From assembly GCA_002030045.1 (NCBI GenBank), contig LQBI01000003.1:34225-98224 (forward strand): a stretch of 64,000 nt of DNA, read 5' to 3'. Source of the stretch: Candidatus Aegiribacteria sp. MLS_C. Lineage in GTDB: Bacteria; Fermentibacterota; Fermentibacteria; Fermentibacterales; JCC-6. Shown here in pieces: positions 60,901 through 64,000 of the stretch (position 1 is its first letter; each line of letters opens with the position of its first letter). The notes under the pieces were generated by a model, which saw only the letters and a program-made list of their open reading frames with translations, searched no databases and was not told the DNA's origin. The translations under genes were made by a program, and so were the position numbers.

Positions 60901-61914
60901 ATGAGATATTCAGTTATGCTGTTCGCTCTTCTCGCCATGGTGTGCATGGCACGTCCTGTATCCTCGATACCCCGCCTGGCGGATATCTGGGAGGAGAATC
61001 AGTACATTTTCCCCTTCGTCGAGGACGTTCCAGCCTCCCTCCTCTTCGATGGAGTAACCGGCCTGATAGTAGCCGGGGTGCCTACGGGTGATCTCGCCAT
61101 GACCCTCTACCTCCTGGGCGACAGCCCCGACGGACCGGAGGTCCTCGCATCGGGTCCCTATCAGGGCGAGTACAACTTTGCAAAGTCCTTCGCCTACTGG
61201 ATTCCGGATGAAGAGCTTCTGGAGATCACTTTCCAGATGCCCTTCTCCGCAAGGTATGCGGGTGCATCCTACCAGTGGTTGGGTTCCGAACTCATACCGG
61301 TGGAATGGCTCTCGGGAGACCCTTCGATGGACGCCCTCATGAACATCGATTCGCTCCTTGCCATCGGTGAAGTGGCCGAAGCCGCCGATGAGCTGGCCAT
61401 GATGTTCTATCCGGGGCATTACTACTCGCAGGGGGAGATGACGATGAAGTTCCTCCGCAGTGCACACGAGCATGGCCTGGAAGAGTTCCGGACCGGAGAT
61501 CCGGAGGGTGCGGTGGAGCTGTTCGAGGAAGCCGAAGAGGCCGTGGAATGGCTGGCGATACGGTACCCATGGTACAGGGCCTACGAGGACAGCTCTGGCT
61601 TCAGCGAGGCCGATATATCGAACTATTCCACCATAGGTGAGTTCACGATGATAGCCAACGACTACGGATTCTTCCTCGAACAGTCCGGCGACTACGAAAA
61701 GGCCATAGACGTCCTGTACGGTGTGCTCACCCTGGATCCCGGCAGGATGGTGGCCTATCTGAACCTGGCCGATGCCCTGTGGGAACTTGGAGAATACCAC
61801 AATGCAGTTGATCAGTACCTTGTCTACAAGCAGATGATGGAAGCGCTGAACCTTGAACAGGACATACCGGCCAGAGTAGACCAGAGGGTCCTCAATTATT
61901 CCGGACCACAATGA
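60901..61914 (+). CDS. Secreted TPR-containing protein
   Basis: A 337-residue protein with signal peptide MRYSVMLFALLAMVCMARPVSS. The N-terminal half (about 25-160) is a strand-rich domain of unknown type; the C-terminal half carries TPR-like pairs (EFRTGDPEGAVELFEEAEEAVEWLAI, DYGFFLEQSGDYEKAIDVLYGVLTLDPGRMVAYLNLADALWELGEYHNAVDQYL). Periplasmic protein-interaction role likely. Followed by a Deg-type protease, also secreted. Confidence 0.8.
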   Translation: MRYSVMLFALLAMVCMARPVSSIPRLADIWEENQYIFPFVEDVPASLLFDGVTGLIVAGVPTGDLAMTLYLLGDSPDGPEVLASGPYQGEYNFAKSFAYWIPDEELLEITFQMPFSARYAGASYQWLGSELIPVEWLSGDPSMDALMNIDSLLAIGEVAEAADELAMMFYPGHYYSQGEMTMKFLRSAHEHGLEEFRTGDPEGAVELFEEAEEAVEWLAIRYPWYRAYEDSSGFSEADISNYSTIGEFTMIANDYGFFLEQSGDYEKAIDVLYGVLTLDPGRMVAYLNLADALWELGEYHNAVDQYLVYKQMMEALNLEQDIPARVDQRVLNYSGPQ

Positions 61915-62093
61915 ACATTGCTCGGGGTTAGTCAACAGTCTGAATTTTCCTCAGCAAATCGCCGGCTGATAATACCGGCGTTCGACATGGAAACAACTCC
62001 AGGGATATTTCTCATCGTAGCAGTTCCATGCCTGTCGGCTTAGGTTAGGATTGCTCCGTGAATCCGATAAACACTCCGGAAAGAGGTTCCGCC

Positions 62094-63545
62094 ATGAGTC
62101 CCCGCTGCATGCTACTTCTCTCACTGTTCTCGATCCTCGGCATCATCAACGCCGCCGACGTCGACCAGGCAATGGTGAAGATCTACGCCACCAGCGCCAA
62201 TCCCAACTATTACATACCATGGATAATCGAAGCCCCCTACGAGGTCTTCGGTTCGGGCTGCGTGATTGATGACGGACTCATACTCACCAATGCGCACGTA
62301 GTCAGCAACACTACTTATCTACAGGTAAGGAAGGAAGGTGACCCCAAGCGGTATCCGGCAGTAATAGTGGCGGTATCACACGAAGCTGACCTGGCCCTTC
62401 TGACAGTAGAGGGTGAAGGTTTCTTCGACGGTATGGAGCCCCTGGAACTGGGAGAGCTGCCCAAGACCATGGAGCAGGTAACCGTATACGGCTACCCGGT
62501 GGGAGGGGATGCCCTCAGCACTACTCAGGGTGTCATCTCCAGGATAGAGACTTCAAACTACACGCACAGCAACCTGTCCCTGCTGTCGGTGCAGCTGGAC
62601 GCTGCCATAAATCCCGGAAACAGCGGCGGCCCGGCCATAGTGAACGGCAAGGTCGTGGGGGTCGCCATGCAGACCAGGACGCAGTCGGAGAACATAGGCT
62701 ATGTAGTACCGGTACCTGTGATAGAACACTTCTTCCAGGACATAGAGGACGGCTATTACGATGGGTTCCCCTCAGCCGGGTTAAGCTTCCAGCAGATCAG
62801 GAACCCTTTCATCACCCGGATGTACTCCATCAGTGAGGAGCAGCTCGGTGTTCTCGTCACAGGAACTGCCTGGAACTCCCCTGCATCGGAGATCCTGCGG
62901 GAAGGCGACGTGATAATCCAGATGGACGGCCTCGAAATTGCCGGCGACGGAACGATACAGATAGCGCCCGGCATTAGGACTACGCTGGATTACCTTATCA
63001 CCAGGAGACAGGTGGGCGAGAGCATTCCGATGCTGGTGGTCCGGGACGGCGAAACCATGGAAGTGGAGATGCTCCTGGATGAAACCTTCGATGAGCTTTG
63101 CCTTGTACCGCACAAGGAATACGACCGGATGCCGAGTTACTTCGTATACGGAGGTCTGGTGTTCATGCCGCTATCCCTCAATTATCTCGAATCCTGGGGA
63201 AACGAATGGTACAACAATGCCCTCGACTACTTCACGATGCCCTACCGCTACAACAACTGGCGGACAGAGGAACGCAGCAGAATAGTGATAATAACTTACG
63301 TTCTTCCCGCAGAGGTCAATACAGGTTACCAGAGTATAAGGAACGAAATAGTCAGCCAGGTTAACGGACAACAGGTCAGTGGACTCGCAGACCTTTTACA
63401 AAAGCTGGAGGATGCCGAGGGCCAGTATGTGGTCATTACAACCAACCTCAACAACAGGATCATCCTCGATCATTCGGAAGCTGTCGGATCCAATGCGGAG
63501 ATAATGGCAAGGTACGGTATACCTGCCGACCGACGTATGGATTAG
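62094..63545 (+). CDS. Deg/HtrA-type periplasmic serine protease
   Basis: A 483-residue S1C protease from ATG 62094 (AGAGG eight bases upstream; signal peptide MSPRCMLLLSLFSILGIINA). Triad: His in ILTNAHVVS, Asp in SHEADLALL, Ser in INPGNSGGPAIV. Two PDZ-like regions follow (about 245-330 and 400-470), the first with ILREGDVIIQMDGLEIAG and the second ending in QVNGQQVSGLADLLQKLE. Quality control of secreted proteins is the usual role and suits a genome rich in exported proteins. Confidence 0.92.
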   Translation: MSPRCMLLLSLFSILGIINAADVDQAMVKIYATSANPNYYIPWIIEAPYEVFGSGCVIDDGLILTNAHVVSNTTYLQVRKEGDPKRYPAVIVAVSHEADLALLTVEGEGFFDGMEPLELGELPKTMEQVTVYGYPVGGDALSTTQGVISRIETSNYTHSNLSLLSVQLDAAINPGNSGGPAIVNGKVVGVAMQTRTQSENIGYVVPVPVIEHFFQDIEDGYYDGFPSAGLSFQQIRNPFITRMYSISEEQLGVLVTGTAWNSPASEILREGDVIIQMDGLEIAGDGTIQIAPGIRTTLDYLITRRQVGESIPMLVVRDGETMEVEMLLDETFDELCLVPHKEYDRMPSYFVYGGLVFMPLSLNYLESWGNEWYNNALDYFTMPYRYNNWRTEERSRIVIITYVLPAEVNTGYQSIRNEIVSQVNGQQVSGLADLLQKLEDAEGQYVVITTNLNNRIILDHSEAVGSNAEIMARYGIPADRRMD

Positions 63546-63552
63546 GGGATGA

Positions 63553-63586
63553 TGGAGCGGGTTATGGAGCGAAGCGACATCCCCGC
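63553..63586 (-). other. tRNA-like mini-element 3 (34 nt)
   Basis: On the minus strand it begins GCGGGGA and ends CCCGCTCCA, so five acceptor pairs plus the U-CCA end remain. No D, anticodon or T arm. It is the most eroded unit of the series after tRNA-Gly. Confidence 0.5.
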
Positions 63587-63598
63587 GTGAATACGAAA

Positions 63599-63630
63599 GA
63601 ACGCGGTCAGTATATGTGCTGACCGCGTTC
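63599..63630 (-). terminator. Strong hairpin terminator
   Basis: A perfect 12-bp stem (GAACGCGGTCAG / CTGACCGCGTTC) with an 8-base loop; on the minus strand TTTCG follows. It lies between mini-elements 2 and 3. Confidence 0.75.
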
Positions 63631-63636
63631 TAAGCT

Positions 63637-63684
63637 TGGAGCGGGAAACGGAGAAATCGAACCCGCCTCGGACGAAGTCCCCGC
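63637..63684 (-). other. tRNA-like mini-element 2 (48 nt)
   Basis: Minus strand: starts GCGGGGACTTCGTCCGAG, ends GTTTCCCGCTCCA. The ends pair as a 7-bp acceptor stem with the same discriminator and encoded CCA as the tRNA-Gly next door. A piece like a T arm (GCGGGTTCGATT) survives inside. D and anticodon arms are absent. Confidence 0.55.
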
Positions 63685-63696
63685 GTCAGTATGAAA

Positions 63697-63724
63697 GAAA
63701 GCGACCGGGTTGCCGGCCGCTTTC
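63697..63724 (-). terminator. Hairpin terminator after mini-element 1
   Basis: Stem GAAAGCGACCGG / CCGGCCGCTTTC with one mismatch, loop GTTG; on the minus strand it is followed by TTTCAT. An identical copy lies 94 bases away at 63791-63818. Confidence 0.75.
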
Positions 63725-63730
63725 TACGCT

Positions 63731-63778
63731 TGGAGCGGGAAACGAAGATCTTCTACAAAGCTCGGACGAAGTCCCCGC
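63731..63778 (-). other. tRNA-like mini-element 1 (48 nt)
   Basis: Same ends and length as mini-element 2: GCGGGGACTTCGTCCGAG at the 5' end and GTTTCCCGCTCCA at the 3' end, with a different middle. It lies exactly 94 bases from both the tRNA-Gly 3' end and mini-element 2, so the array arose by tandem duplication. Confidence 0.55.
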
Positions 63779-63790
63779 GTCAGTATGAAA

Positions 63791-63818
63791 GAAAGCGACC
63801 GGGTTGCCGGCCGCTTTC
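63791..63818 (-). terminator. tRNA-Gly terminator hairpin
   Basis: Same 12-bp hairpin as at 63697-63724, placed six bases after the tRNA 3' end and followed by TTTCAT on the minus strand. Confidence 0.75.
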
Positions 63819-63824
63819 TACGCT

Positions 63825-63900
63825 TGGAGCGGGAAACGGGACTTGAACCCGCGACATCTACCTTGGCAAGGTAGAGCTCTACCAACTGAGCTATTCCCGC
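63825..63900 (-). tRNA. tRNA-Gly(GCC)
   Basis: On the minus strand a 76-base cloverleaf: acceptor GCGGGAA paired with TTCCCGC, D arm AGCTCAGTTGGTAGAGCT, anticodon stem-loop with TTGCCAA (anticodon GCC), T arm GCGGGTTCAAGTCCCGT, discriminator T and an encoded CCA. Its 3' flank carries a terminator hairpin and partly copied tRNA-like pieces. Confidence 0.95.
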
Positions 63901-63909
63901 TCGGTTATG

Positions 63910-64000
63910 TTCTTCGCTCCTGCACGAGCGGGGAACGAACCTGTCGTTACCCGCGCATTGCTTTCTTCGCTCCTGAACGAGCGGGGAACGAACCTGTCGT
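63910..64000. repeat. 53-bp direct repeat at the window edge
   Basis: TTCTTCGCTCCTG then ACGAGCGGGGAACGAACC and TGTCGT occurs at 63910 and again at 63963 (one base differs), and the second copy runs into the window end. It lies upstream of the tRNA-Gly and may be the edge of a longer array. Confidence 0.75.

Noticed and set aside
63910..64000. CRISPR-like direct repeats near the right edge
   Set aside because: Only two copies, repeat about 38 bases with a 15-base gap, and no cas genes; this is a simple direct duplication.

Overview
This is a GC-rich bacterial chromosome segment (roughly 60-63 % GC by eye) with strong use of AGG for Arg and ATA for Ile, dense translationally coupled operons, and many small secreted proteins. 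The gene content is that of an anaerobe: a 2-oxoacid:ferredoxin oxidoreductase, a single-cluster ferredoxin, a (broken) superoxide reductase, a SUF-like minimal Fe-S assembly pair and an anaerobic ergothioneine pathway. Secreted proteins ending in Por/T9SS-like sorting domains and big TPR signalling proteins fit the FCB superphylum; Fermentibacterota, Eisenbacteria or a similar candidate phylum is my best guess, but this is inference without a marker gene.

Layout. 1-4.4 kb: a cyclase/ATPase/TPR signalling protein (5' end outside the window), a split-barrel flavoprotein and a YaiI protein. 4.4-8.4 kb (minus): secreted proteins, a DASS anion transporter and a remnant of a sorting domain. 8.6-12 kb: a periplasmic sugar-binding lipoprotein paired with a hybrid histidine kinase. 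12.3-17.2 kb: a ten-gene coupled operon, a PII-like protein and a PtsN-like EIIA followed by an eight-subunit Mrp antiporter in the exact order of the MbhA-H module. 17.2-19.8 kb: a DUF378 protein, an ArsR-controlled cysteine-rich operon and an HPP membrane protein. 20-33 kb: mostly secreted or lipid-anchored proteins (CotH-like, DUF3298, MliC, beta-helix, alpha/beta hydrolase) mixed with broken genes and a second, catalytically intact cyclase/ATPase/TPR protein. 33.3-41 kb: a cytosolic TPR histidine kinase, Fpg, a PRTase, VTT and small membrane proteins, a deleted GAPDH remnant, dodecin, a frameshifted HAD phosphatase and a PEBP protein.

41.1-51.9 kb is one long minus-strand gene cluster: eanB, eanA, a SufC-like ATPase, a SufB-like scaffold, a Cu P-type ATPase, KorA (with fused gamma domain), KorB, a DASS transporter with RCK-C domains, and a ferredoxin. 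It joins sulfur chemistry, Fe-S assembly, copper export and a Fe-S-dependent central enzyme. 52.3-55.9 kb (plus): a site-2 protease with CBS domains, UspA, and broken ADH and superoxide reductase genes. 56-63.5 kb: conserved proteins of mixed function, a TetR regulator with visible operator, a 26-bp-arm inverted repeat and a Deg-type protease. The window ends with a tRNA-Gly(GCC) followed by a decayed array of tRNA-like mini-elements and terminator hairpins.

At least seven genes carry single-base frameshifts or in-frame stops, often at short G/C runs. Some may be sequencing errors; others (GAPDH, ADH, the 23.4-kb secreted gene) have several independent lesions and look like true decay.
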